Source of the DNA: Bacteroidaceae bacterium | Lineage (GTDB): Bacteria > Bacteroidota > Bacteroidia > Bacteroidales > Bacteroidaceae | DNA: 39,487 bases | NCBI GenBank assembly: GCA_016291905.1 | Contig: JAEEZS010000027.1 | Location: forward strand, 1-39,487 | Direction: 5' to 3' | Part shown: piece by piece, positions 16,302-27,600 of the stretch | How the letters are laid out: every line of letters begins with the position of its first letter | Numbering within the stretch: position 1 is the first letter of the stretch | Position numbers and translations under genes: made by a program | Notes under the pieces: generated by a model | What the model was told of the DNA's origin: nothing | Database searches by the model: none | Seen by the model: the letters and a program-made list of their open reading frames with translations, nothing else

Positions 16302-18563
16302 TTAATTCCGGGTGACGGAGGTACGCTGCATGAGACGACGTATTTGGGTATCCTCTCCCACAACCCACACCACGTCGCCCTCTTGGAACACCAGTTCAGG
16401 CACAGGCTTCAGCAGGTCGTCCTCGCCTCGGTCTATGCCCACCACCATACAACGGTCGTCCTTGCGTATGCCGCTGAAGAGCACGCTAGTACCCACAAGG
16501 GGGGAGTCCGCTGTTACAGCAATCTGACGCAGCACCATCTCCTTATCCGTAGAAGGAGGTAAGGCATCTATGCGAGCACGCTCAGCGTTAAGGGCGGCAG
16601 AGAAGCGGCGTAACTGTTCGTCGGTACCGATAATCTGTACTTTATCGCCTGGGAAGAGAGGCATGTCGGCAGGCGGGATATTGATACGTCGCGTGCCACG
16701 CAGGATAGAAGCCACATTAACGTCGTAGTGCTTACGCCATTCAAGCTGCCGCAGGTTCTTTCCACCCCATGCTGAACGGTCAGGGATTACAACCTCAGCC
16801 AAGTGGAGGTCGCGGCTCAGAAGCGCTCCGGCATACTTCGGGCGTTCGGAACGGGAATGTTCTTCCTTCGAGTTGAGATTGCCAAGGAACGTCGATTCAA
16901 GCGCCATCTGGCTGTTTTTCAGTCTGCGCGAGAACAGCATGAAAATAAGCAACGTGGCAATGATGCCTATGAGCACGGCAATAGAGGCATGATAGTGCTG
17001 GTCCACAGCCACTACGATGATGACGATAACAGCAGCCAGACGGAACAGCACAAACGCCAGCAGAGGCGCACGGTTAAACTGCCGGTCGTTCCACAGCTCC
17101 CAGAACTGGGGCGTAAAGCAATGCTTCAGCAACAGCGGGCGCATGAAGGGCGAGAGCACAACAAGCGTTATTGCAAGCGTCGTCAGATGGGCCCATTGCT
17201 CAGGCAGCAGGCTGGCCATTAACGGATAGAGCACCTTCGATGAGAGGATGAGGATGGCGATACACAGCACGCCATAGACAAGCATTGGCGTGAGCATGCC
17301 CGACAGCATTTTCTTCCATTTGTTCTCATCGCGTGCCGTAGTGCTACCCGCATCGTAACGCTCCAGTGCCCGTTTTATTCGCTCGGGCATACGTGGCTCT
17401 ATCCAGTCAGCCACAGGGTTGGCAAGACGTATCATAGTGGGTGTCATGAACGTAGTGATGACAGACACCGACACGATGATGGGATATATGAAGTCGCTAA
17501 TTGCGCCCAAACTGATACCCAGCGTGGCAATGATAAACGAAAACTCGCCTACAGGTGCCAAGCTGAAACTACTCTGCAACGACGTGCGAACATCGACGCC
17601 ACCCAGCATGAACGAGAATACGCCCACGATGCTACGAATGACGAGTACCACCAGCGTGATAACTACGATAGGCAGCCAATACTTGGCAAGCATGGCAGGG
17701 TTAATCATCATGCCCACCGACACAAAGAATACCGCCGCAAACAAGTCTTTGATAGGCGAGACAAGATTCTCGATATGCTCTGCCTCTATCGTCTCTGCCA
17801 GAATGCTACCCATAACGAATGCCCCAAAAGCAGGCGAGAAGCCTGCCAGCGACGCCAGCACCACCATCAGGAAGCACATGGCCAAAGCCACAATCAGCAA
17901 CGTCTCGTCGTTCATCAAGGTGCGCGCCTTGCGCAGCAGAAGGGGTATCAGATAGATGCCAAGCACAAACCACAAGATGAGGTAGAACACCATCTTCGCC
18001 ATGCTCATCAGCAGCTCTCCCCCATCCACCTTGCCGCCACTGCCCAGCGTGCCGAAGAGCAACATCATCACAATGGCAATGATGTCCTCAAGGATGAGCA
18101 CACTAAACACCAGCGAGGCAAACTTCTGCTGGCGCAGCCCAAGGTCATCAAACGCCTTGACAATGATGCCCGTGGACGACATAGCCAACATGCCGCCCAG
18201 ATAGAGCCCGTTCATAAACGACCATCCGAACAGCCCGCCCACAAGGATGCCCACAACCGTCATGCACGCCGTGCTGGTGATAACGGCAATCACGGGCGTG
18301 CTGCCCGCCTTCAACAGCTTGCGGAAACTGAATTCAAGTCCTAACGAGAAAAGGAGGAAGATGACACCGATTTCGGCCCACGTGCTCACCTCGGCGCTGT
18401 CGGCCACAGAGGGAGTGTAGGGCATGTAGGGACTGGCAAGAAAGCCTGCCACGATATAGCCCAGCACCACGGGCTGCTTGAGTTTCTTAAACAGCAATGT
18501 CATCACACCTGCGCAGAGCAGGATGAGAGCCAGGTCAGAGATTAGTTGCGGCAGATGTTCCAT
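16302..18563 (-). CDS. CPA2-family cation:proton antiporter with two TrkA-C domains
   Basis: This inner-membrane antiporter of 753 residues exchanges K+ or Na+ for protons. I start at ATG 18561-18563 (MEHLPQLISD), four bases after the pepT stop; an upstream start at 18590 would overlap pepT. The first 400 residues form the exchanger, with the VVLGYIVAGFLASP and IFLLFSLGLEFSFRKL helices typical of KefB/RosB proteins. About 430-540 adds four or five more hydrophobic helices. The last 170 residues carry two TrkA-C-like ligand-sensing domains (LHLAEVVIPDRSAWGG..., then LRQIAVTADSPLVGTSV...). I see no TrkA-N nucleotide-binding domain. It is probably the third gene of a unit with the MFS transporter and pepT. 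The transported ion cannot be assigned. Confidence 0.86.
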   Translation of the reverse strand: MEHLPQLISDLALILLCAGVMTLLFKKLKQPVVLGYIVAGFLASPYMPYTPSVADSAEVSTWAEIGVIFLLFSLGLEFSFRKLLKAGSTPVIAVITSTACMTVVGILVGGLFGWSFMNGLYLGGMLAMSSTGIIVKAFDDLGLRQQKFASLVFSVLILEDIIAIVMMLLFGTLGSGGKVDGGELLMSMAKMVFYLILWFVLGIYLIPLLLRKARTLMNDETLLIVALAMCFLMVVLASLAGFSPAFGAFVMGSILAETIEAEHIENLVSPIKDLFAAVFFVSVGMMINPAMLAKYWLPIVVITLVVLVIRSIVGVFSFMLGGVDVRTSLQSSFSLAPVGEFSFIIATLGISLGAISDFIYPIIVSVSVITTFMTPTMIRLANPVADWIEPRMPERIKRALERYDAGSTTARDENKWKKMLSGMLTPMLVYGVLCIAILILSSKVLYPLMASLLPEQWAHLTTLAITLVVLSPFMRPLLLKHCFTPQFWELWNDRQFNRAPLLAFVLFRLAAVIVIIVVAVDQHYHASIAVLIGIIATLLIFMLFSRRLKNSQMALESTFLGNLNSKEEHSRSERPKYAGALLSRDLHLAEVVIPDRSAWGGKNLRQLEWRKHYDVNVASILRGTRRINIPPADMPLFPGDKVQIIGTDEQLRRFSAALNAERARIDALPPSTDKEMVLRQIAVTADSPLVGTSVLFSGIRKDDRCMVVGIDRGEDDLLKPVPELVFQEGDVVWVVGEDTQIRRLMQRTSVTRN

Positions 18564-18567
18564 AGCC

Positions 18568-19785
18568 TTACTTCGCAATGAGCGCAGCAATGTTGACGAT
18601 CGTCATCATGGCCTTCTGCATGGTCTGGATGGGGACGTACTCGTAGCGGCTGTGGAAGTTCATACCGCCTGCGAAGATGTTGGGACAGGGCAAGCCCTTA
18701 AAGGAGAGCTGCGCGCCGTCCGTACCCCCTCGGATAGCCTTGATGCGGGGCTCCACGCCCGCCAAGCTCATTGCCTCGCAAGCGATGTCAATGACATACA
18801 TGACAGGCTCGATTACTTCACGCATATTGGCATACTGGTCTGTAATCTCCACGCTCGCAACACGCTCGCCGTAACGCTCATTCAGCCTATCCACCATGCG
18901 CTGCACAAAGGCCTTGCGACGCTCGAAGATGTCGTGGTCATGGTCTCGGATGATGAGGTTGACAACTGCGCTATCGACGGTGCCGTTGAAAGATGTGGGG
19001 TGATAAAAACCTTCATAGTCCTCCGTCTGCTCGGGCGACTCGATGCGAGGCAGCGAATCGACAAACTCTGAGGCGATGCGCAGGGCGTTGAGCATCTTTT
19101 CCTTGGCATAGCCCGGATGGACATTGCGTCCTTGGATGGTGACGCGCGCAGCAGCAGCGTTGAAGTTCTCGTACTCCAGCTCGCCCACCTCGCTGCCGTC
19201 CATCGTATAAGCCCAGTCGCAACCGAAGGCCTTGACGTTGAACTTATGTGCGCCCAGCCCAATCTCCTCGTCGGGATTGAAGCCGATGCGGATGCGCCCA
19301 TGTTCAATCTCCGGATGTTGCTGGAGGTACTCCACAGCCGAGATGATTTCGGCAATACCCGCCTTGTCATCAGCCCCAAGCAGCGTGTGCCCGTCGGTAA
19401 CAATAAGGTCTTCGCCAATATGGCTGTTCAGTTCTGGAAACTGCAAGGGGCTGAGCACGATGTTGCCGCTGGCACTCAGCACAATGTCGCCCCCCTGGTA
19501 GTTTTTCACAATGCGCGGATTGACATCCTTTCCGCTCATGTCGGGGCTGGTGTCAAGGTGCGCAATGAAGCCCACCGTGGGCACCTTTCGTGTCGTATTG
19601 GCAGGGAGCGTGGCAAATAGGTAGCCGTTGGCATCGAGACTGACGTCCTCCAGCCCCATGCCGCGCAACTCCTCCTCCAGAGCCCGCGCAAACGTCATCT
19701 GCCCAGGTGTGCTGGGCGTCGTACCGGCATCCTCGGCAGAGGTTGTCTCAAAACGGACGTACCGCAAGAATCTATCTATCATCAT
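18568..19785 (-). CDS. pepT: Peptidase T (tripeptide aminopeptidase)
   Basis: This 405-residue cytosolic M20-family metallopeptidase releases the N-terminal residue from tripeptides. The dizinc site is visible: His76 and Asp78 in [10 protein letters not shown], bridging Asp140 region in LLGADDKAG, and general-base Glu173-Glu174 in [11 protein letters not shown] dimerisation domain follows (about 205-320, with [20 protein letters not shown]). The last zinc His lies in [13 protein letters not shown]. It begins with two Met codons. The first overlaps the MFS stop in an ATGA (19785-19782), which suggests translational coupling. The antiporter gene follows after four bases. Together with a nearby transporter it may serve peptide use, but the MFS family points to organic acids. 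Confidence 0.94.
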   Translation of the reverse strand: MMIDRFLRYVRFETTSAEDAGTTPSTPGQMTFARALEEELRGMGLEDVSLDANGYLFATLPANTTRKVPTVGFIAHLDTSPDMSGKDVNPRIVKNYQGGDIVLSASGNIVLSPLQFPELNSHIGEDLIVTDGHTLLGADDKAGIAEIISAVEYLQQHPEIEHGRIRIGFNPDEEIGLGAHKFNVKAFGCDWAYTMDGSEVGELEYENFNAAAARVTIQGRNVHPGYAKEKMLNALRIASEFVDSLPRIESPEQTEDYEGFYHPTSFNGTVDSAVVNLIIRDHDHDIFERRKAFVQRMVDRLNERYGERVASVEITDQYANMREVIEPVMYVIDIACEAMSLAGVEPRIKAIRGGTDGAQLSFKGLPCPNIFAGGMNFHSRYEYVPIQTMQKAMMTIVNIAALIAK

Positions 19786-21386
19786 ATTTCTATCTTCTTA
19801 TACTTCGGGACGAGCGACATCATGATGCACCACGCGATGAGGTAGGCCACGCCGCAGAAGCAGAACACCACGAAGTAGCCCGCAGGCTTGCCCTCGAAGC
19901 CGAGGAAGTGGAAGGCGCTGCCTGCATTCTCAGCGAAAGTGAAGAGTTCTCCAGCACTTTGCTGAATGAACATCGACCCGATACCTCCTGCCATAGCCCC
20001 AATGCCCGTGATGGTGGCAATAAGGCCCTTGGGGAACATGTCGCCAATAGTGCTGAAGAGGTTGGCGCTCCATGCCTGATGGCCCGCAGCTGCAAGACCA
20101 ATAAGGATGGCAGGCCACCAGGGCGAGTTAAAGTGCACGCCCAGCGGCTGGGCAAACAACGCAGCAATGGGGAAGAAGGCGAAGATGAGCATCGCCCTCA
20201 TGCGCCCGGCGTATGGGTTCATCCCCTTTTTATCCACAAAGATGCGTGGCAGATAGCCGCCGAAGATGCTGACGACGGTAACGATGGCATAGAGCGTGAA
20301 GATGAGCGCCTGCCCGCGTGCCGAGGTGGCAGGGGTATTGAACTGGTTGCTGAAGTAGCTCGGCGCCCAGAACAGGAAGAACCACCACACGCCATCGGTA
20401 AAGAACTTGCCAAAGAAGAACGCCCACGTCTGCTTAAACTTGTAATAAGGAATATAAGGCAGATTGAGCAGCACAAGGCAGACCGCGAGACAGACCCATT
20501 TTGCCCAGCTGCCCACGCCAATCTTTTCGGCCCAGCCGTTGAAGGTGAAGTAAAGGACAAAGAACACCGCTCCCACAAGGATGTATGCCCATGCCTTCGG
20601 CAGCAGCGAGAGCGTCTTCTCGCCCGCTACGGCAGCCTTCTCGGCAGCTTCAGCCGCGTCGTCCTCGTGGATATACTCCAGCTCAGCCGCGTTGACGTGC
20701 TTCGACTTCTCGGGCTTGTCGTACATGAAGGCCCAGAAGAACATCCAGATGAAGCCCAGTCCGCCTATGATGATGAACGCCCACTCCCAGCCCAGCTTCA
20801 ACGCGAGGGGCGGAATGCAGAGCGGCGCAGCCAACGCGCCCACGCTGGCACCTGCGTTGAAGATACTGGTGGCAAAGGCACGGTCCTTCTTCGGGAAGTA
20901 CTCTGCCGTCACCTTGATGGCAGCGGGGAAGTTGCCCGCCTCGCCCAGCGCCAGGATGCCGCGACACAGCAGGAACAGATAGACCGACGTCGTGGAGATG
21001 GCCAAGGCAATCTTACTGCCCGCCTCTACAGCCTTCAGCGCGGCAGCACTCGTCACACCATCCACCAACAGCGCCGTACCCCATCCGCAGGCAGCATGCA
21101 GGCACGCGCCAAGGCTCCAGACGAAGATGGCGATGAGGTAACCCCGCTTCGTCCCCATCCAATCAACAAACTTGCCCGCAAACAGGCAAGCCAGCGCGTA
21201 GAAGATGCTGAAGAAGCCGGTGATGGTGCCATAGTTGGCATCCGTCCAGTGGAACTGGGGTTTGATGAACTCCTCGTAGGTGAGGCTCAGCACTTGGCGG
21301 TCCAGGTAGTTGACGGTAGTAGCCACAAACAACAGCGAACAGAGCCACCAGCGCCAGTTGGACATCAGTTTTTTCTGTGTACTCAT
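19782..21386 (-). CDS. MFS transporter, anion:cation symporter type (hexuronate-like)
   Basis: This 534-residue inner-membrane carrier has about twelve hydrophobic helices. I prefer ATG 21384-21386 ([10 protein letters not shown]); a start six codons upstream is possible. TM1 contains [16 protein letters not shown], typical of the ACS branch that includes hexuronate and glucarate carriers. MFS motif A is seen as [12 protein letters not shown] between TM2 and TM3. A central cytoplasmic loop with [16 protein letters not shown] separates the halves, as in that branch. It probably imports a sugar acid by proton symport. It heads a three-gene unit with pepT and the antiporter. A weak -7-like TATCTTCG lies at 21428-21421 on this strand, without a good TTTG partner. 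Confidence 0.85.
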   Translation of the reverse strand: MSTQKKLMSNWRWWLCSLLFVATTVNYLDRQVLSLTYEEFIKPQFHWTDANYGTITGFFSIFYALACLFAGKFVDWMGTKRGYLIAIFVWSLGACLHAACGWGTALLVDGVTSAAALKAVEAGSKIALAISTTSVYLFLLCRGILALGEAGNFPAAIKVTAEYFPKKDRAFATSIFNAGASVGALAAPLCIPPLALKLGWEWAFIIIGGLGFIWMFFWAFMYDKPEKSKHVNAAELEYIHEDDAAEAAEKAAVAGEKTLSLLPKAWAYILVGAVFFVLYFTFNGWAEKIGVGSWAKWVCLAVCLVLLNLPYIPYYKFKQTWAFFFGKFFTDGVWWFFLFWAPSYFSNQFNTPATSARGQALIFTLYAIVTVVSIFGGYLPRIFVDKKGMNPYAGRMRAMLIFAFFPIAALFAQPLGVHFNSPWWPAILIGLAAAGHQAWSANLFSTIGDMFPKGLIATITGIGAMAGGIGSMFIQQSAGELFTFAENAGSAFHFLGFEGKPAGYFVVFCFCGVAYLIAWCIMMSLVPKYKKIEI

Positions 21387-21520
21387 AGGGTTAAGGGATT
21401 TCAAGATTGATTCTAGGCCGCGAAGATAACGCTTTTTTTTGACATTTTCCCTTTTTTTCGACTATTTATCCACAAAAATCCCGTTTTTATTGTCGGCATT
21501 TTATTTCCACTGGCTGTGTA

Positions 21521-21549
21521 TTATCGTTAAACGATGATATATACGATAA
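21521..21549. promoter_or_regulatory. Possible operator: interrupted palindrome upstream of the LRR operon
   Basis: TTATCGT (21521-21527) and ACGATAA (21543-21549) are perfect inverted arms. An inner ATCGT/ACGAT pair overlaps the left arm. It lies 26 bases before the -33 element of the LRR promoter, a place where an activator could bind. No regulator gene is encoded nearby. Low support. Confidence 0.3.
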
Positions 21550-21574
21550 GGAAGAACAGAAACTTGGCAAATCA

Positions 21575-21606
21575 TTTGGATTATTCAAAACGAACAAATA
21601 CCTTTG
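21575..21606 (+). promoter_or_regulatory. Perfect Bacteroidetes promoter for the six-gene LRR-C13 operon
   Basis: TTTG (21575-21578), a 20-base spacer, and TACCTTTG (21599-21606) match the consensus exactly. Transcription should begin near 21612, giving a leader of about 72 bases before the LRR ATG. No equal match is obvious in the short gaps downstream, which supports a single long transcript to 34069. Confidence 0.88.
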
Positions 21607-21621
21607 CAGCAGAAAAAAGAC

Positions 21622-21669
21622 ATGAAAACAACGATTTTTAATCCCATTCAGATTTCGTATAAATTTTAA
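21622..21669 (+). CDS. Possible 15-codon leader ORF
   Basis: ATG at 21622 opens a 15-codon frame (MKTTIFNPIQISYKF) closed by TAA at 21667-21669, inside the predicted leader and 15 bases before the LRR start. Its first codons resemble a normal Bacteroidetes start context. It may be a leader peptide that tunes translation, or chance. There is no run of one amino acid to suggest classical attenuation. Confidence 0.25.
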   Translation: MKTTIFNPIQISYKF

Positions 21670-21684
21670 ATAAAAATATTACAC

Positions 21685-24600
21685 ATGAGAACAAAAATCC
21701 TAACAATTTTAGCACTATGGCTGACAATGGCAGTCACGGGCGCATGGGCTGACGAGGTACAAATTCGACAGAATATCGAAGGCGTCTACGAAATTGCCGA
21801 TGAAGTGTCGCTATGTGATGGTACGGTGGTGAAGCCCCTGAAGACACCACGACGGGCGCCGACCGATGACTACACGTACACCTACAAGGGTGTGAAGTAC
21901 ACTTACATCACCGAAAACAACTTCTCGCGGTTTTTCAACATCAACGTCCACAAGCCTAGCGACTACGGCTGGTACACCGATGATGAAGGCTGGTACGTCA
22001 ATGCTGAGAAGGCCTACATCACCGCCGCCAGCATTGATGCCGACAACTTCCCGTCGAGCGGCGAGGTCTATATCATCAACGACTTGGTGGGCTTCTTCAC
22101 AGGCCATACACACTTAGGCTGCATAGCCGACAATGGCTTCCGCTACATGTCGGGCGTGAGGCGTATCTATTTTCAGGACTGCGCTGCCATGAGCTATACG
22201 GCCAACAGCGATTTCTACTTCTTCATCGGCGACTGCGCTTTTGGCGACTGCGAGAACCTGGAGGAGGTGAACCTGATGCAGTGGACCACCAGTGGCTCTA
22301 ACCATTGGGAGGCACTGCCGCCCACAGCAGTGAAGCGCATCTGGGGCTCTATGCTCAACAACTCGCCTAAAGCGTGGATTCGTGTGGGCACCAGCGTCTA
22401 TCAGCAGTACTTGGGCAGTCAAACGTGGGTGCAGGTGCGCGACCGCATCACCACCTTCGAGCATGCTTCCGACGACATCACAGTGAACGGTGCCGTCTAT
22501 AGCTTCCTGAAGTCAGAGGACGGCACAGCCCTCTCCAATGCCGATGAGCAGCACGAGGAAATCATGAAGAACTTGCGCATGTGGAATGCCGACTACCAAC
22601 AGTTTAACGCTGCCTCGTTGCTCTCAGACAAGAGCCGAACAGAGGACAATGCTAACATTTGGTACACCACTGTGAAGGGTGCCGACACCGACTACCTGAA
22701 GAAGAACGACGGCGTGTTACGCATCTACAATGATCCAGGCTCTTACTATAACTATAAGACTATTGCCATACGTAAGGGAGCATTTGAGAACTGCGACGAC
22801 CTGCAGGCCGTGGAGTTCTGGCAATCCAATGGCCGCAGCAGCAACTCATACAGCGAGCCAAAGCTGGTGATTGAGAACGATGCCTTCAAGAACTGCAAGA
22901 ACCTGAAGGAGATCCGCTTGTTCTATAAGGTAGAGGAAGGTACAGACCGTTGGCAGGTGCTCGGCCCGAAGGATATCATTCCTGGCAATAACATATTGGG
23001 TCTGCCGACTGCCGAAGAAATAGCCGTGATGGATAGTGCCGCGCTGGAAACAGCATGGACTGTCAATCCCGACTTCCGTATTCTTGTCGCCCCCGACCGC
23101 TATGCCGAGTTCAAGGACGACCCTAACTGGATCAACTATATCGCTTTTCTCCATCCTGCCGACTTCATGCCCACTGTTAAGCCTGACATCACCAAAGGAG
23201 GCCTGACCTACGGTTATATGGCGACGGGCGACGGCACCTTCAACACTGATCAGGTTGTGACGCAAGATTTTTCGTTGTGGAGCATTCCTGTCATCGTCGC
23301 TGAAGTGATTATGATTTATTATTCCATCAATAATATAGTGACGGCTGTCAAATCGGTAGCGACAGCGAGGGCTGTACTCAAGACAGCAAAAGAGGGAGTA
23401 GAAGAGGCTGCGGAAATGGCAAGTAAGGCTACTTTCTACGAGGAAACTGCCACTAACACTGTCGAGGTCTTAAGCGATATAACAAAGGGGAATGTTGATC
23501 CTACGGCTATTGTAAATATGAATATACTTCAACCTGGTGTAGACGTTACCCAAATGGGCGTTTTGAAAACGAGCCCACTGTTTAGCCAAATGAAGCTTTA
23601 TGGAATGATCAATGAAAATGGCATTTTTCAACAGGTCACTGATCAGATTTTAATGGCAATAAAACTCTCATCGAATCCTATGAGTACGGAGACCATGCAA
23701 ATCCTAAAAAAATACATGATAGCCAATGCTAACAGCCTCGTATTGCATAGTAGCACCAGCGCTGCCAAGGCCAATGCATCCGCTGCTGTTACTACCGCTG
23801 CCGCCAATTTGACGACAAGTGAGACAGCCGTATCTGCTGCACAACAGGCTTTGATCTCCTCGCTGATTGCAAATCCGTCAACTCTCAGCACGTACATCGG
23901 CAGCAATATTGCCATCTGCAATCTACTGGGGGCGAGCCTCAATGCCGCCGCGTTGAAACAGGGCATGCAGAATAACATCATCGCCAATATGCACCAGGTG
24001 AGCACGCACGCCAGTAACATGATCATCATCACGCCCGACAAGAACCTCATCTACCACACTTATATTAAGAGTGCGCCTGATGACATTAGGAATGCCGTTA
24101 TCTATACCGGTGTGTCGAAAGAAACCCGCACCACAACGTGGCTGCCCAAGGTGTTCCAGAATAAGAAACAGTTGAAGACCGTCAGTTTCCATGACAATAG
24201 TGCCCGCACCAGCCACAATATGTCGTCCAACCTCATTTATATCCCTGACTCGGCCTTCGTAGGCTGCTCCGAACTGGAGCGCCTTGACCTGCGGATGCAG
24301 ACCGACAAAAATGGACAGCGAGCCATGGGTCCTGAGAACTTTGTGCTCTGCGGCGACAGCATCTTTGCCGGCCTCGATTCGCTAAAATTCAAGATTATCA
24401 TTCCCGCTGAGCGCTGCGAGGACTTCGAGAACGACTTGTCGTGGGGACAGTACAAGCGTTTTTTCAAATATGAGGATGTGGAAGAGGTGACCAACTTTAC
24501 CGAGTTTGGCGTGAAGTATGCATTTACCTATCAGAACGGCAACCAGTACGTGGAGAAGCAGGGCGGACACACCATAGAGCACCTGCATGCCATTGGCCCC

Positions 24601-27600
24601 GATGATGACTATATCAGGGACAACAATGGCGCATTGGGCTTCTTCAACGACATCGGTTCCTACAACAACTATAAACTGGACTATGTCCGCAGGAATGCGT
24701 TCCGCAAGAACCAGAACGTGAAGAGTGTCTCCTTCTGGGACGTGGCAGGCTGGCTGTGGACGGGCGATGCCTATACCGACCTGCAGATGGCGCTGCTGGA
24801 CTCGTGCTTCGCCGAATGTCCCAACCTCGAGTATGTCGATATGCTCTACTTGCGCACCGATGGTTCGAACATCGCCGAGCCGCTCACTCCCGCCATGTTG
24901 CAACTGGGCAGCGGCGTGTTCGACAAGTCGCCGAAGGTTCGATTCAAGATGACCGACCGGCAGACGGAGTGGTTCGCCGCCGACTCTGCTTGGGAGAAAT
25001 ATGAAGACCGCTTCCTGCCCTGCCTTTTCCTGCCTGCCGACCCCGTGGTGGTGAGCAAGCTGAGTGACCTGAAATACCGCACCGACGTGGCCCGTGCATG
25101 GTACGACAACAACGCCTCGAAGTGGGGCGGCTGGCTAGACATCACGCGGGTGACATCGGACAGCTATCTGAACGGCAAGTTCTCGAACAACACAGACCTG
25201 CGCTCGTTTCCCGACTTCAAGCGCTTCGAGCTGGTGGGTCTCACCCAGGTGGGCGGCTCGTGGTTCATCAACTGCTCGAACCTGAACGCCATCGAACTGC
25301 CTTCGACCATCAAGCATATCGGCGGCTGGGCCTTCTACGGCTGTTCGAACCTGAAGGAGATTACCATTCCCGCTACCGTGGAAACCATCGATGCTAGTGC
25401 TTTTGAGTACAGCGGCTTGAAGACCGTGCGCTGCCAGGGCACCAAACCTGCCCAGTTAGGCAACAATGTGTTCAACCTCAGCAACTATAACGGCTTCGTC
25501 ATCTACGTGCCTGCCGAGGCTGTGGATGCTTACAAGAAGGCCTGGCCCAGCTATGCCCAATACATCAAGGCCGACAGCGAGGAGCCTGCCCTCATCATGG
25601 AGGTCACTCTCGACCAAGCCGGACAGCTGGCCGAGAAGTTAGGACTGACCGCCATTATGGACGGCAGCGCCGTACGCCACCTCGGTGGAGCCTACTGGAA
25701 ATACAAGAAGTTGAAGGTGAACGGCCCGATGAACGGCATTGACGTGGGCGTGCTGCGCATTATGATGGGGGCCGATGCTTGGGATAGCGACCCGACGGAC
25801 GGACAGCTTGCCTACGTGGACCTCTCGGGCGCTAACCTCTTGAAGGACAAGGAGCACTCCTATAATAAATTTGGAGTGGACGAATACTTGGAGAAGGCCG
25901 ATTGGGTAGGCGAATACATGTTCCACAACTGTACGGCACTTGAAACGATCATCCTGCCCAACAGCGTCACCGAGATTGGCGAGAACACCTTTCAGGATGC
26001 CAAGAACCTGAAGCGCCTCGCCGTGGGCAAGGGACTGAAGCGCTATACCCGCGACCTGCTGCAGAATCTCATGAGCGGCATTGACGAACTGGTGTTCCTC
26101 ACTGATGAGTTTGCCACCAGCGAGAGCGACGACCCGTGGGAGGCTCCTATAGCCCGGGTTTATACGAAGCAGTCACTGCTTGGCGACTACATGAGCGATC
26201 CTGCCCTGACCAACCGTGCCCGATACATCTCAGCGCCGTTCGAAGATGACGAGGCAATGAAGATACTGGCTGAAAACAAGCAGTACTTCCCATCGGAGTA
26301 TTTTAAGATGAACAACATCGACGGAGTGTTCACCGGCAACACACGTCTCACAACGCTCGACGAGCTTCCATTCTTTACCGAATTGCACAGCCTGCATGCC
26401 CAAGAATTCATGGGTTGCAGCAGTCTGAAGCGCATTACACTGCCCGATTCACTCACGGTGATAGGCAGAGAGGTGTTTGGGGGATGCCAGCAGCTGGAAA
26501 CCATCAGCATCGCTGCCGATAGCGTGCCCGAACTGGCCACCGACGCCCTGCGCGACCTGCCCGCCGACTTCAAGATCATCGTGCCGAAGACGCACGTCAA
26601 GCGTTACCGCGAGAAGTGGGAGCAGTATGCAGATCACATTGTGGTCGAGGACGAGGAGTTGCGCAACGACATCATCGAGGTAACACTCACCGAGCCAAAC
26701 ACGCTGGCAGAGAAATTAGGGTTGAAGACGACGACAGTGCAAAAAGGAACATACTATGATCCAATTAAAGATGAAGAAGAACAATTATATTGTATTACCT
26801 CCGTCACTGGCGATTACTCCAACATCCGTGCCCTGAAGGTCAACGGCCCTATAGGATGTGCTGACTTCTGTGTGATGCGTTTCCTGGCTGGCTACGATAT
26901 CGTGAGGGACATGAATAACACGAGTCCCTTTGGCAGCTGCCGCAACTATCTGGGTCGGTTGGAATACATTGACCTATACGAGGCCGATATCGAGCCTTCC
27001 GAATACTTGACAGATGGTGCTGGGTGGCAAATGAGCATCAAGTTCCTTACAAAAAATGAAGATGATGTCCTGCCAGGTTTCGCCTTTGGACGGAGCTATT
27101 CGCTGAAGACAGTCATCCTGCCAAAAACCATGAAACGCGTCAAGGAACGAGCCTTCCAGGAGTGCGAATATTTGGAAACATTGGTTCTCGGCGACGAGTG
27201 CGAGGAATTCGTTTGGAGTGCTTTGGACGACTGCGCCTCGATGACTCGCATGTACATCCTCTCGAGAAAGAAGATGGAGATGGAGAACGAAAGCTGGGTG
27301 TGGCGCAACCTATGCAATAACTATAGTCCGACATTCGATGCCTTCTATGTGCGTCCGTCGCTATATCAAGAATATATAAATGATGATGCCTACACCGGTG
27401 CGCGTCAGCGCACGAACAACATCAGTTCAGGTGCCTTCAAGGATGACGAGTCGTTTGCGGCCTTCGCTGCTCACGCCGCTGCCACTGAGGACGACCTGAT
27501 GCAGATCAGCGACATCACCGGCTGGTTCCGCAACCATACCGGTGTTATCGATTTTAACGCCTTGCAGTACACCAGCATTGACTCCCTGCGCACCGCTGAC

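Noticed and set aside
19707..21410. 567-codon plus-strand frame opposite the MFS gene
   Set aside because: Charged, domain-free translation antisense to a clear twelve-helix transporter.
21466..21474. Exact DnaA-box-like TTATCCACA
   Set aside because: A single copy in an AT-rich spacer, without a dnaA gene, clustered boxes or an unwinding element; it does not support an origin.
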